Assembly: GCA_945910005.1 (NCBI GenBank)
Contig: OX246747.1
Span: forward strand, 5,080,274 to 5,144,273
Length of the DNA: 64,000 nt
Direction of reading: 5' to 3'
Source of the DNA: Isoperla grammatica
Taxonomy: Eukaryota > Arthropoda > Insecta > Plecoptera > Perlodidae
A program made the position numbers and the translations under genes. Under the pieces are notes generated by a model. That model had not been told where the DNA came from. It saw nothing but the letters and a program-made list of their open reading frames with translations, and searched no databases. This document shows, piece after piece, positions 32,384 through 43,388 of the stretch. The first letter of the stretch is position 1. Each line of letters starts with the position of its first letter.

Positions 32384-32734
32384 TGTGTGACAATGTAATT
32401 GTTATAGCTCAACACACTCTTTATTAGATAGAAATCACAACAATACTTGGCAAACTACGATCCACAACCACGTAGCTTACACATGAACGGACATGACACC
32501 TGTTTACGTTTTCGAATTATCCCATTGGAGCAGCTATTTGACAAGATGCTTCCTGATTGGTTCGTGGAGATGGCGTGGTTTTGGAACTCAGTAGTGCATA
32601 GAGATGGTAGGTTTTGAATCTAATGCATGTATTCTCCCCGTAATAACATTGGACATGGTCGCTTTTGCACCAAAATGGATTGTCATGGCAGGAGCCAGCA
32701 ATAAAAGCTATCCAACCATATATCTAACTCATTT
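32384..32734. other. 5' region of the DUF7869-type transposon
   Basis: This non-coding stretch contains a subterminal copy of GAGATGGTAGGTTTTG at about 32613. It should hold the transposase promoter. Confidence 0.45.
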
Positions 32735-33164
32735 TTAGTGAAAATTGGAGATGGTAGGTTTTGCTTGTGACCCACTCAATTTTGACCAACCATGCACACA
32801 ACTTTGTTCACATTCAAGAAAAAAGGTATTATCTCACCTGATATTGCAAATATCTTTGGACGTCACACATTTGTGGGAGTCAGCAATGATATGATGCTGC
32901 AGAATTGCCGGCGGCATTTGGTACGTTATTAGCTTCTCAGCATGCTGGATAAAAGTTGACCAGGCCTTATGCACGTGGGTATTCAATAATTTCAAATTTG
33001 GGTATCTAAATGGTCCGTGAGGCCATGCCTCTTAATTCCCCAATTTACTATACCGACATATCGGGGTTCTCGTGGACCGAACCTGGCTGGGAAAGTCTAC
33101 GACGCAATTTTTCCACGTGGTTGTCGTCCGTGAAAGTCCGACCTCGCCGGAGAGCAACCATAAT

Positions 33165-33245
33165 TTACTTATTACATACATCTTGGCGGCGCGAATGACC
33201 CTCGCCGTTAAAAGCGCCCTAAAAAAACAACAAAAACAACAATGT
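33165..33245 (+). repeat. LINE 3' tail
   Basis: TTGGCGGCGCGAATGACC, then GTTAAAAGCGCCCTAAAAAA and a CAA-rich run match the 3' tails at 40003 and 54455 in layout (GGCGC, AATGACC, GCGCC, poly-A-like end). It is a 5'-truncated insertion. Confidence 0.45.
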
Positions 33246-33583
33246 TTCAAACTGTTGATGGCCCAATGCATTGAGTTGTTTACAGTGTCCTGTGCCGATT
33301 AAGCAGCAACTTTATATTCTGTTTGTGAGACTCGACAAAATTTGTGGTGCATGTCCCTAGGTTAATGGAAGTTATCCGGAATGGTAAATGTGTGTTATCA
33401 ACTATGTAAAAAAAAATCATCACTGCATAACTGAACTGCGGACACAGCAATTCGATGTTAACTAAAATAAAAAAAATCTTTTTCAAATATTGTACAGCAT
33501 GAATAACAACAATAAACATACCAACCCTGTCTATATAGCCTATTGCAATTGGCCTGACACTTGATTATATTTGTTATAGGCAC
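33246..33583. other. AT-rich stretch, nothing recognised
   Basis: No frame or repeat stands out between the LINE tail and the Myb-like exon. Confidence 0.4.
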
Positions 33584-33611
33584 ATGGTAGGCCTAGGCTA
33601 CGATAACTCAC

Positions 33612-33862
33612 CATCCTTCTTTGCTCCAGACTTGAAGGCTTTATACTTTTTTTTATCTCTTTCACAGCTCTCAGGTATGGCGAACACGCATCGACTTCTT
33701 CAGTCACCTCTTCCCACGCTGCGTTTTTTTTTCGTTTGTGAGGGTCTGAGAGAACTGGCCATTGAGGACTTTCAGCCTCTTGCCAACCCCGTTAATTATG
33801 GCCCGAGGCTCCTCATCGGTGAAGTTGGGCTGCCTTCTTATATTTTCCTTGTCTCCTTCCAT
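33612..33862 (-). pseudogene. Harbinger-associated Myb/SANT-like first exon
   Basis: ATG at 33862 opens a frame with RRQPNFTDEEPRAIINGVGK and RLKVLNGQFS. One base is missing in an A9 run at about 33730, after which AWEEVTEEVDA and LRAVKEIKKKYKAFKSGAKK are readable up to a GTGAGT donor. This is the Myb/SANT-like (Myb_DNA-bind_5) domain of Harbinger partner proteins. A Harbinger transposase lies on the same strand at 35548-36558, with a 100-bp tandem array between them. Confidence 0.6.
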
Positions 33863-33941
33863 AGTTTATCTGTTCCAAGGAAAATATTGTTATTAGGCCT
33901 ACTAAATTTAGTATATAATATCAAAATAGTACTTTTCGTGT

Positions 33942-33993
33942 CAAGGTCTACTTGATCTCCGCCTGGCGGATATCGATTATCGATTAGACCTTG
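33942..33993. mobile_element. 52-bp foldback element, copy 3
   Basis: It starts CAAGGTCTACTTGATCTCCG and ends GATTAGACCTTG. TTTTCGTGT stands on both sides (33933-33941 and 33994-34002), a 9-base match giving an 8-9-bp target duplication. The right inverted end has lost four bases relative to copy 1. Confidence 0.75.
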
Positions 33994-34266
33994 TTTTCGT
34001 GTAAATACGCAATGTAGAAGGCTGTGAGCGTCAGTAACGTTGAACGCTGGCCGTAAAAAATAGAAATAGAATCTATTCTCAACGACCGTCAAAGAGGCGG
34101 GGCCAGCGTTGCCGTAAATGGCTACGATTCGCCAACGGCCAACGTCAACGTTTGCCGCAAGAGCTTGGGAATCGGGCATTAGCCCACCCCTAGCGTTGTG
34201 ACGCAAACAATGCGCCCGTGACAAGAGATTCCGTCTTCCAGGCAGTGGTGTTTTCTACGCAGTCTG

Positions 34267-35266
34267 CCCCCATTATATGGGTCCAGCGGTCTCTCGGAGC
34301 GGCGTTCAGTTGATCGCAGCGGCCGGCGGGAGAGGGAGCTAGCTACGTACACCGCTCCTCGGCCAGCCCCCATTATATGGGTCCAGCGGTCTCTCGGAGC
34401 GGCGTTCAGTTGATCGCAGCGGCCGGCGGGAGAGGGAGCTAGCTACGTACACCGCTCCTCGGCCAGCTGCCATTATATGGGTCCAGCGGTCTCTCGGAGC
34501 GGCGTTCAGTTGATCGCAGCGGCCGGCGGGAGAGGGAGCTAGCTACGTACACCGCACGTCTGCCAGCCCCCATTATATGGGTCCAGCGGTCTCTCGGAGC
34601 GGCGTTCAGTTGATCGCAGCGGCCGGCGGGAGAGGGAGCTAGCTACGTACACCGCACGTCTGCCAGCCCCCATTATATGGGTCCAGCGGTCTCTCGGAGC
34701 GGCGTTCAGTTGATCGCAGCGGCCGGCGGGAGAGGGAGCTAGCTACGTACACCGCTCCTCGGCCAGCTGCCATTATATGGGTCCAGCGGTCTCTCGGAGC
34801 GGCGTTCAGTTGATCGCAGCGGCCGGCGGGAGAGGGAGCTAGCTACGTTCACCGCTCCTCGGCCAGCTGCCATTATATGGGTCCAGCGGTCTCTCGGAGC
34901 GGCGTTCAGTTGATCGCAGCGGCCGGCGGGAGAGGGAGCTAGCTACGTTCACCGCTCCTCGGCCAGCTGCCATTATATGGGTCCAGCGGTCTCTCGGAGC
35001 GGCGTTCAGTTGATCGCAGCGGCCGGCGGGAGAGGGAGCTAGCTACGTACACCGCTCCTCGGCCAGCTGCCATTATATGGGTCCAGCGGTCTCTCGGAGC
35101 GGCGTTCAGTTGATCGCAGCGGCCGGCGGGAGAGGGAGCTAGCTACGTTCACCGCTCCTCGGCCAGCTGCCATTATATGGGTCCAGCGGTCTCTCGGAGC
35201 GGCGTTTAGTTGATCGCAGCGGCCGGCGGGAGAGGGAGCTAGCTACGTACACCGCTCCTCGGCCGA
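34267..35266. repeat. Ten-copy tandem array, 100-bp unit
   Basis: CATTATATGG recurs at 34271, 34371 and every 100 bases to 35171, so ten units repeat without length change. Variants are few: GCTCCTCGG or GCACGTCTG near the unit end, and GTAC or GTTC before CACCG. Each unit holds CGGCCGGCGGGAGAGGGAG and GCTAGCTACGT. The high identity suggests recent amplification or homogenisation. Confidence 0.95.
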
Positions 35267-35547
35267 GCCGTCGTCGGTGACATAAGCGTCGAGCGCGCGA
35301 TCGCCACCAGTGCAGTGCAGTTGGCACCGTGACTTTTGTAGTTTGTAATGTATAATATGCTATGGTCACATTTTCCTATATCATATATTATAGGGCATTG
35401 GAAAGTGACTGCTTCATGTTTACACTAATGACATTATTTTAGCCTCTATAGTAAACTGTTTGTTTGATTTAAGATGCAGATATGAGAAGACTGCACAAGA
35501 AAGTAATATGTCCGTACCAGTGAAAGAAGAATGACCCACCGAATTGC
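35267..35547. other. Spacer after the 100-bp array
   Basis: It holds a partial, diverged end of the repeat and then AT-rich sequence leading to the 3' end of the Harbinger transposase. No gene was seen. Confidence 0.4.
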
Positions 35548-36558
35548 CTAGCGTGTAAGTTCAACGTGAATCAGGCGCTGTTGCAACCTGCGTGCATTTG
35601 CCAGGATTGGGTTTACATTTCTGATGACTTCAGCTTCAGCTTGCTCTCCACCAATTCCCATTCCGAAGTCTAGTTCCCCTTCAGCGTCATGGTCTTGCGC
35701 AGCTTGTGGAGGAACGCCGTACTCCACACACATATTGTGGAGTACCGCGGCAGCCATAATTATTTTAGATGCCTTCTCAGGACGGTAATGCAATACCCTA
35801 TGCCTGAGAAGGCATCTCCAGCGACTCTTTAATAATCCATTACAACGCTCCACGATACTCAGTCCCGCATTTGGTGCCGGTTGTATTCCTCTTGGGCATC
35901 AGTGTTTGCAACTGCCAGTGGAGTAAACAGCCACGGCTCTAAAGGATAACCACTATCACCTGTAATTCAACTTGTTTTAGTCTCAGTTATTTTTTAGATT
36001 ACATTAGATTAAACACTAAGGCTGCAAATTGGCCATTACTGCGTGGTGGCTACTAATGTAGGCCTATTTTATGATTTGAATACCGTAAACATTTAGGGGC
36101 GATCACTAAGTAAGGTAGAAGGGCCCAATTTTGATAAGGTGTTAGATACATTATTGCAATATATAATATTTACCAAGCACCCATGAACTTATATTATCCC
36201 TGTGGGCATTTTGGAGAGCAGCTTTCAGATTTGAAGAACGCCAAATAAAGGCGTCATTTGTGCTCCCAGGGTAGTTTGCGTTAACATTCAAAATCTTCAT
36301 ATCTGCATCACAAACCTTAAACCAATTACAAGTAGTTAACACGTATTGAGCGTGATATTTAATAGTAATGTTATTAGAATTACATCACTAAATTAGCACT
36401 AGGTTTTTACCAGTTGAACATTAATTGAGTGGTAATGTTTCCTGTTTACATATATATGCTCCGGGTACTGATCGTCATTGGCTGTGGGTGCAACGATTGC
36501 TACATGCGTGCAATCAATTGCCCCAATTACTCCGGGAAAATGATAGTCATGTTGAAAG
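35548..36558 (-). pseudogene. Harbinger transposase, three exons with a frameshift
   Basis: Exon one (36558-36411) has [18 protein letters not shown] and NRKHYHSIN and ends before GTAAAA. Exon two (36315-36174) has VCDADMKILNVNANYPGS, TNDAFIWRSS and WVLG and ends before GTAAAT. Exon three (35959-35548) resumes GDSGYPLEPWLFTPL, then shifts frame near 35868 with a stop, and continues as ERCNGLLKSRWRCLLRHR and AAAVLHNMCV. Phases agree across both introns. The first DDE Asp is in GAIDCTH, the second in GDSGYPL and the Glu in the ERCNG block. One frameshift makes this copy inactive as it stands. Confidence 0.75.
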
Positions 36559-36635
36559 CTGCAAAAAGTAATTGTAAATGGATTCTTTAAGGATTTTTTT
36601 TTCAGTTGGAATATAAATAAATTTCAAAGAAGCTA

Positions 36636-36938
36636 TGGCATAACGAGTGGCAGAGCATACGAAACAACAAACTAAGAGAAATAAAAGACTCTGTAAGTCC
36701 ATGGCTTTCCTCCCAGCGCTCATTCAGCGCTATGTTCTAAAGAGTGAACCGCAAGCAGAGTGTGATGCTTGTCATGTGACAATGACTGTCAAACATATAA
36801 TTTTAGATTGTGCAAAGTATTTAGCCGAACGACAAAGATGTAAGATAAAATTCACACTAATAGAAAACCTGTCAGATAAAACTGACAAACCGACAACATT
36901 TTAAAGTTCCTTAAATCAATTAATCTTATAAACAAGAT
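36636..36938 (+). pseudogene. LINE RNase H/tail fragment interrupted by Kolobok
   Basis: The plus-strand frame reads NEWQSIRNNKLREIKDSVS, then ECDACHVTMTVKHIILDCAK and YLAERQRC, the usual C-terminal zinc-binding end of Jockey-like LINEs, with a deletion near 36720. Its 3' tail continues on the far side of the Kolobok insertion at 40003-40124 (GGCACTGATAGCCC, then GTGCCTTTAAACC and an AAT repeat). Confidence 0.6.
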
Positions 36939-36942
36939 TTAA

Positions 36943-39900
36943 GGGGACAATCCACTGAAAATGCTATGTCAGTGAGTATGTACACTACAATAGTGAAATT
37001 CGAGGACATGTTTCTATACCTTATAAAACCAAATAAAAAAATTAAAAACAGTAATTTTTATTTTTTTTATATATTTTTTTTTAGTATATTCCCAAAAAAT
37101 ATACATTTTCTAAAATTTTATCTTCTTGTTTTTATTGGATTTGATTTATTTTTATTTTTATTGTATGCAGAACAACCTCCTTAACAATAACTAGGGAGCA
37201 CATTTTTCAATTTAGCTCTAATTATTTGTTTTTAATTTTTTAAAGTTGTTACTATGTGCATTTCATGTTTTTTTGAAACAATGTAATGTCAAATAATTAT
37301 TTTCTTGAAAATGAATTGCTAAATTGAAAATGTGCTCACTAGTTATTGTTAACAGTCTATCTCTGAACTTACACAAAAATAATCAGCTTATTCTGATGAG
37401 CCAATAAAAAGGAGGTACATTTTCCAATATCAAATGTGCATGAAAAAAGTTACCGAGATACAGCAATTTGAAAGTTTTAGGTATTTATTTAGCCAATTTT
37501 AGTTGATTCTACTTTTAGAAATGGTAGTACCCACCGTCTCATCACTCGGCTACTCTGTTGTGTCCAAATCAAATGCACCAGCACTGTATGTGGTGCCTTC
37601 TCTTGATTTCTTCAGTGATTCAGCCCGTAACGCTGCCAGTCTTACTTTTCTTCGAATCTTCCCATACTTCGCACTCGCTTTCCGGGCACATTGGCGAAGA
37701 CGTCGCATTTCCTTACGTTTGGAGTACTGGACCGAAAGTCTGCATGGTGACAAACCCTTGCTGTTTAGGTTGTCTAGGTGAGATTTGACATACCCATTGT
37801 TGTACTGGCAGACGGCATCCATTACCGCACTTTCGATGCGATGACGAGACGCGAACACGGATTTTGGACATTTCGCCCAAATTCTTGAATGAATGCTTTC
37901 ATTTGCATTCTGCGTTCTCCCCTTGCATCGCTCAAGAAGATTGTCATTTGCCATTCGTTGGTAGACTGGAATCAGGGCTTTGACAACTGTCGCCGACAGT
38001 GGAGTGTGCACGTTGGTCTTGTGTGAACCCGGATTCTCATTATTGGACACGGCTCTTTCATAGAAACACCAAGACGTTGGACCTTTTGGACATTTTTGGT
38101 GCTGCGGTTTCTCATCAGTGGACATTCCGTGATACAGCGTAGCAAAAATTGCAGTTTTCATTGCTACTATGTCGTTGGAATGACCAACGATAGCATTATG
38201 GTAGTAGTTCGTAAGTTTGGTTTGGTGATAGTGACGTCTTTCAAACTTCCGTGGGATTTTCCTCCGAGTGTAACTCCTTGAGATCTAGAAGTTTTTGCCA
38301 GAGACCGAAGAGCAGTCCCAAGACGTTTCCCTACATGATTGACGCACTCTTCTTTTTTTAGTACAACATCCGGTCCGTAAACCTGAGTTGCGACTAAATG
38401 GTTGAATGTTTTTGCATCGCCATCGGAAAGAAGTGTTGTGTAGCGCATTTTGTAGTTTTCCGATTGTTTCCATAAGCGAGATGCTGCGTTGACTTCCATC
38501 GCTGGAGACGATCCCTCGTAGTTGGCCTGGCAAGTGGATTTATGATCTTGGATCCAAACAGCATACTCCGGAGAGTCTTTTCCTAGATCTGCTTTGGCTC
38601 TTGTACAGGAGTGGCAATACTTTGAAAGTACAACAAAGTCAATAATGAACCCCGTCAGCACATCAATGACGCAAGCCAAACCATTTTTTGAAGAAAATCC
38701 TCGTGTGTGCCAGCTTCCGTCATAACTCACATCAATCTCAATAATGTCAGTGTCTTTGATAGTCGGATCCAACTCTTGATAGGCTTTTCTAACTTTATTT
38801 CTAACCTCTTCCAGTGACAAAGCACAGCCTACATTTCCCATGCTGTGTAAATATGCACTTTTGTTATGAAATGTGGTGGGTGACATAACATGCATTCCCA
38901 TTGCCAAACAAAACTGTTCCATTGCTGCATAACCTTTGCCTATAGCTTGAAAAGCTTGCACAGCTCTCTTGTTCACATCAAAATCCGGCCGCGATGAAGT
39001 TTGGCCTACATTGTTCGGAGCAGAACGAGCGGAAGAATAACTTGTGGAATTAGCTACACCACAAGTATCACAAACTAAACTGAGTTTATTTGCAAACCCA
39101 TGGTTCTCACTAACATTGAACTTAAGGGTGCAAGACCCACAGAAGGAACACGGGTACTTGTCTATTAGTTGTGACAAACAGTTCAAATCAGCCAAAACAT
39201 AATGAGGAGGCTGTTCAGTGCACTGGTCATCACTAGGCCTAGGCCTTGTTGGAAGATTGCAATTTGCTGAATGTTCTATCGATGACTTACGGAGATTTAT
39301 TTTCTCTGGTGCTGGTATGTTTTCCTCCAAAACATTCACTTGGTCTAGGCCTAAGTCTAGGCCTAAAACATCTGCATTGCCAGGCATAGGCCTACCTTGC
39401 AAATCCACCTCTTGCGGTTCGTTTCTCTTCAAAACATTTGCTATACTTGCAGCAGCACATTTTCTCCTTTTAGGCATGGTTTTTGCTTTTAAAAAAGCAG
39501 ATTGTTATACTTTAGAAACTGGAGGAGAAAATAAATCGTGACAGCACCTTTGAAAACCAAAACAAACCCTAGGCCTATCAGCTGTTTCAGAAATCAGCCA
39601 AAGTTATTATCAAAGATATTATAATATTCCCCGGTTAGTGGTTTCTCTCTTCTTTTTCAATATCTTTGCTTCAATACTACCTAGCGGCATATTTTATAAC
39701 TATTACGACCAGGCTACACAGCTCAGTGGACAAGAAACCGGGAGTTTTAAATCTTAGTTGGAGAACACATCTGTACTAGTAATCATTCTAAAATGCAACC
39801 AAACGTTGTATTTTCGACGGGACTGGCATTTTTTCGTCGTGCAACGCTCACTTATAAATTATGTAGTGATGGAAGCAAGTCTCGGACCTTAACAGGGTAT

Positions 39901-39998
39901 TTTTATACATATAAACGAAAGAACATTTAAAAATATTATGATAGAAATAGAAAATCGAAAAAGGATACTTTTTGCTACATTTTCAGTGGATTGTCCCC
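36943..39998 (-). mobile_element. Full-length Kolobok transposon in TTAA
   Basis: The ends GGGGACAATCCACTGAAAAT and complement are inverted repeats of at least 20 bp, flanked on both sides by TTAA (36939-36942 and 39999-40002), the Kolobok target. The 3056-bp element holds one transposase gene on the minus strand with a single frameshift. It has inserted into the 3' untranslated part of a LINE, whose halves lie directly outside the TTAA copies. Confidence 0.85.
37550..39477 (-). pseudogene. Kolobok transposase (Mutator-like transposase domain), one frameshift
   Basis: The gene opens at 39477 (MPKRRKCAAASIANVLKRNE). It shows a zinc ribbon (CSFCGSCTLKF, then CDTCG, about residues 110-145), the core blocks IEIDVSYDGSWHTRGFSS and VIDVLTGFIIDFVVLSKYCH, and LLSDGDAKTFNHL. 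Near 38210, at ACCAAACCAAAC, the frame changes and continues as YHNAIVGHSNDIVAMKTAIF, HGMSTDEKPQHQKCP and ERCKGRTQNANESIHSRIW to 37550. I recall this domain as the Mutator-like transposase domain (PF20700) of Kolobok-type proteins. Apart from the one shift the gene looks complete, so it is a recently disabled copy, or the shift could be a sequencing error. Confidence 0.75.
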
Positions 39999-40002
39999 TT
40001 AA

Positions 40003-40053
40003 ATAGGAAAAATAGGCACTGATAGCCCAGATGTTTTGTGCCTTTAAACCACA

Positions 40054-40119
<66 letters not shown>

Positions 40120-40124
40120 AACCC
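40003..40124 (+). repeat. LINE 3' tail and AAT microsatellite
   Basis: This is the continuation of the LINE fragment at 36636-36938 beyond the Kolobok insertion. It ends in an (AAT)n run of about 75 bases, the expected 3' tail. Confidence 0.6.
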
Positions 40125-40541
40125 GAACCCCTCCGAGAAGAAAAATGTTTTGCCTTGCTTTAATTGATACCAAGCAATGCCAATAAGCGCCTGTTCATCT
40201 CCATACACTTTTAATTGTCGACCATGGTATTTGAGAGGTACAGGCTCATTGAATCGTCGCTTGATCGGAGGGTCACGACCTTCATTAATCTCGGGTCCAT
40301 TCGATGATTTGTGGCGAGAAGTCCCAGTGTTGTAGAGGCAGCGTTCAACATCCCCATCCATGAGCATGCCGCAACTCGCCCTTAATGCTGTTCGGTCCTC
40401 GGTGATTAGATGGTTCACGTTCCAGTACCATTTTTGGGTCCTCCCATTAAAATGATGAGCGCATTCATCGGTCCAAACTCCTCTTGAGTATTCCCCTTCA
40501 TCTTCCATCACAGGCCCAGGACCTAGCTTCACAGTCTTCAA
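40125..40541 (-). CDS. Unrecognised open frame next to a LINE tail
   Basis: The frame opens at 40541 and encodes WTDECAHHFNGRTQKWYWN, then DRTALRASCGMLMDGDVE and VPLKYHGRQLKVYGDEQA. It is open for about 139 residues until it enters the AAT microsatellite, so the C-terminus is probably lost. The composition looks coding, but I recognise no family. A SINE-like tail begins at its 5' end (40538). Confidence 0.3.
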
Positions 40542-40600
40542 GGCTTCAAGGCTTGCAAAAATATGAGACGTTAAGCCCCATTAATCAATCACCAATCAAT
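40538..40600 (+). repeat. SINE-like tail
   Basis: GCTTGCAAAAATATGAGACG, then TTAAGCCCCATTAATCAATC, without a head. A C tract follows at about 40627-40656. Confidence 0.6.
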
Positions 40601-40659
40601 CCTCCCATTGCAAAATACGTATTGATCGAAGAATCCCCCCCCCCCCCCCCCCCCCACCT

Positions 40660-41531
40660 CCCACCCAGAGGTTGAGGGTCCTGCGGTATTGGTATTGTTT
40701 TTCGTGTCTACAAGAAAACGCATGTTTTGAATGAAAACGAATGTGGTATTTTATATCAATACACAAATCTCTAAATCATTTGTACGAACAAAAATACATC
40801 CAGAAACATGAATATTTTGACACGGAAGAATGTTATGACAAGTTATGTATGAAACGTCGTGAGACAGTACGGATAAATAGGACATGAAAATAAAATGAAA
40901 TAGAATGAAAACAAACCTTCAGCTAGCTCAAACTTTAGGTTGTAGAGCACAAAAAGATATATATTGAAAATGTAGTTGTTGCTTGATTAAAAAGATGAAT
41001 TTATGGTTGTAGGATAATGGAAATAAAAAAATAGAATTGTATTTAATATAAATCTTACTGTTTAATGAATTTAAATGACACATAAAAGATACACACACAA
41101 AAATGAAATACATAAACAAATAAGAATGAATGAAGAACAAAAATCTGGAAGAAATATCGTTAGTTACAATTCTACCTCCCTATGGCCTTAGTATGGTAAA
41201 AAAGCAATAACGATACCGGTTGCTGCCGGTGAGATGAAGTGCTGGCTGGAGATGGCTTGATGGATGACTTATTGTGATGGTGATGACGATATGTTGGTAA
41301 TGTGTTGGTAGATGCAGCCCGACAGCGTGGGTGGTTTATTGTCTATGGGGTTGTAATTGTGGTGGTCTCTTGTTGTTGTATTGTTCTTTGCTACGTAGCG
41401 TTCATTTTTACTGCTTCCTTAATTAATTACTTTTATGATTATTATTATTATTCTAACTTATATTTAAAACAACACGTCCGCACACTCACACGCACTCGGC
41501 TCGCCAGCCATTGTCTCTGTATTATTTATCC
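40660..41531. other. AT-rich stretch, nothing recognised
   Basis: I see no coding frame of note and no repeat boundary. It leads into the first unit of the 77-bp satellite. Confidence 0.4.
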
Positions 41532-41706
41532 CTTGGTCCGCGGCCGCCTTACATCTAAATAAACGCCAAAGGCCGTCTTCGTTCTCCAAACCGACCTATT
41601 CGGCCCGCGGCCGCCATACGTCTAAATAAACGACCTCCACGGCCAAAGGACGTCTTCGTTCTCCAAACCGACCTATTCGGCCCGCGGCCGTCTTACATCT
41701 AAATAA

Positions 41707-42087
41707 CCTGCCCAGGGACTGCCACCTTATCGTGGTGGGCAGGTTTGCGTGCTTTGTTGATCCCGAGAGCTATGCCGGCGGAAGCGTATGCTTCTGGTAG
41801 GGCCACCCTAGCCGGACTGGTTGAGGTGGAGAAGTCAGACGAAGTGCAGTCCACACCCCAATCCCCTTTCCCCCCCACTGTCCCATTGAATATTTCTCCT
41901 CCCACTTGGCCCTGCCCTCCCTTGCTGGACTCCCGTATGACGACTCACGCGACGTACAATGGATCTGATTCGGATGTGGCTTTATTCTTCATCATCATCT
42001 TTCTCATCTTCATTATCACCCGCTCATCGTCTCGATTAGCCATCGTTGCATAAGTATGAGACGTTAAGCCCCATTAATCAATCATCA
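41707..42087 (+). mobile_element. SINE-like element, head A, in the satellite
   Basis: It begins CCTGCCCAGGGACTGCCACC and ends with the common tail and CAATCATCA. TTACATCTAAATAA stands on both sides (41693-41706 and 42088-42101), a 14-bp duplication typical of target-primed retrotransposition. No protein is encoded. Confidence 0.85.
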
Positions 42088-42835
42088 TTACATCTAAATA
42101 AACGACCTCCACTGCCAAAGGCCGCCTTCGTTCTCCAAACCGACCTATTCGGCCCGCGGCCGTCTTACATCTAAATAAACGACCTCCACTGCCAAAGGCC
42201 GTCTTCGTTCTCCAAACCGACCTTTTCGGCCCACGGCCGTCTTACATCTAAATAAACGACCTCCACGGCCAAAGGCCGTCTTCGTTCTCCAAACCGACCT
42301 ATTCGGCCCAGGCCGTCTTAAATCTAAATAAACGACCTCCACGGCCAAAGGACGTCTTCGTTCTCCAAACCGACCTATTCGGCCCGCGGCCGTCTTACAT
42401 CTAAATAAACGACCTCCACGGCCAAAGGACGTCTTCGTTCTCCAAACCGACCTATTCGGCCCAGGCCGTCTTACATCTAAATAAACGACCTCCACGGCCA
42501 AAGGCCGTCTTCGTTCTCCAAACCGACCTATTCGGCCCGCGGCCGTCTTACATCTAAATAAACGACCTCCACGGCCAAAGGCCGTCTTCGTTCTCCAAAC
42601 CGACCTTTTCGGCCCGCGGCCGTCTTACATCTAAATAAACGACCTCCACGGCCAAAGGCCGTCTTCGTTCTCCAAACCGACCTATTCGGCCCGTGGCCGT
42701 CTTACATCTAAATAAACGACCTCCACGGCCAAAGGCCGTCTTCGTTCTCCAAACCGACCTATTCGGCCCGCGGCCGTCTTACATCTAAATAAACGACCTC
42801 CACGGCCAAAGGACGTCTTCGTTCTCCAAACCGAC

Positions 42836-43201
42836 AGCCCGTCTGGGCCCGGGGAAGAATAGGCCCAGAGTGACTCTGCTAGTCGTAAGAGGCGACAAAA
42901 GGAGACCCGTCTCGGCCTGGGGTAGAATAGGCCCAGAGTGACACTGCTAGTCGTAAGAGGCGACAAAAGGAGACCCTGCCCCTCCCCCCCACTGTCCCAC
43001 TGAATATTTCTCCTCCCACTTGGCCCTGCCCTCCCTTGCTGGACTCCCGTATGACGACCCACGCGACGTACAATGGGTCTGATGCGGATATGGCTTTATT
43101 CTTCATCACCATCTCTCTCACCGTCATTATCACCCGCTCATCGTCTCGATTAGCCATAGTTGCGAAAATATGAGTCTAAGCCCCATTAAGCAATCAATCA
43201 A
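42836..43201 (+). mobile_element. SINE-like element, head B, in the satellite
   Basis: Head B begins AGCCCGTCTGGGCCCGGG and holds AGTCGTAAGAGGCGACAAAA, present twice in tandem here. The common tail follows. TCCAAACCGAC flanks the copy (42825-42835 and 43202-43212), an 11-bp duplication. Head B is unrelated to head A, although the two share the tail. Confidence 0.8.
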
Positions 43202-43388
43202 TCCAAACCGACCTATTCGGCCCGCGGCCGTCTTACATCTAAATAAACGACCTCCACGGCCAAAGGACGTTTTCGTTCTCCAAACCGACCTATTCGGCCC
43301 GCGGCCGTCTTACATCTAAATAAACGACCTCCACGGCCAAAGGACGTCTTCGTACTCCAAACCGACCTATTCGGCCCGCGGCCGTCTT

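Larger units (their letters stand above)
22872..32777 (-). mobile_element. DNA transposon encoding a DUF7869-type transposase (with nested BEL/Pao)
   Basis: Both ends carry a 33-bp inverted repeat with one mismatch (GAGTGGGTCA, one variable base, then AAGCAAAACCTACCATCTCC). Each is flanked by AATT (22868-22871 and 32778-32781), which can be read as a 4-bp target duplication or as two more TIR positions on each side. Further copies of GAGATGGTAGGTTTTG lie near the right end (about 32613), and similar blocks near the left (about 23077). Removing the 6.6-kb BEL/Pao insertion leaves about 3.27 kb with one spliced gene on the minus strand. The structure is that of a cut-and-paste transposon. The superfamily is not settled: a 4-bp duplication recalls Sola, but I cannot confirm it. 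Confidence 0.75.
41532..43388. repeat. 77-bp satellite array split by two SINE-like insertions
   Basis: The unit holds CGGCCGTCTTACATCTAAAT, then AAACGACCTCCACGGCCAAA and GTTCTCCAAACCGACCTATT. Spacing of GACCTCC is 76-78 bases. Two or so units precede the first insertion (41707), about ten lie between the insertions (42088-42835) and about two and a half follow (43202-43388). Units differ by small changes such as CCCGCGGCCG or CCCAGGCCG. Confidence 0.9.

Noticed and set aside
34267..35266. CRISPR-like array
   Set aside because: The whole 100-bp unit is repeated without unique spacers, and the genome is eukaryotic.
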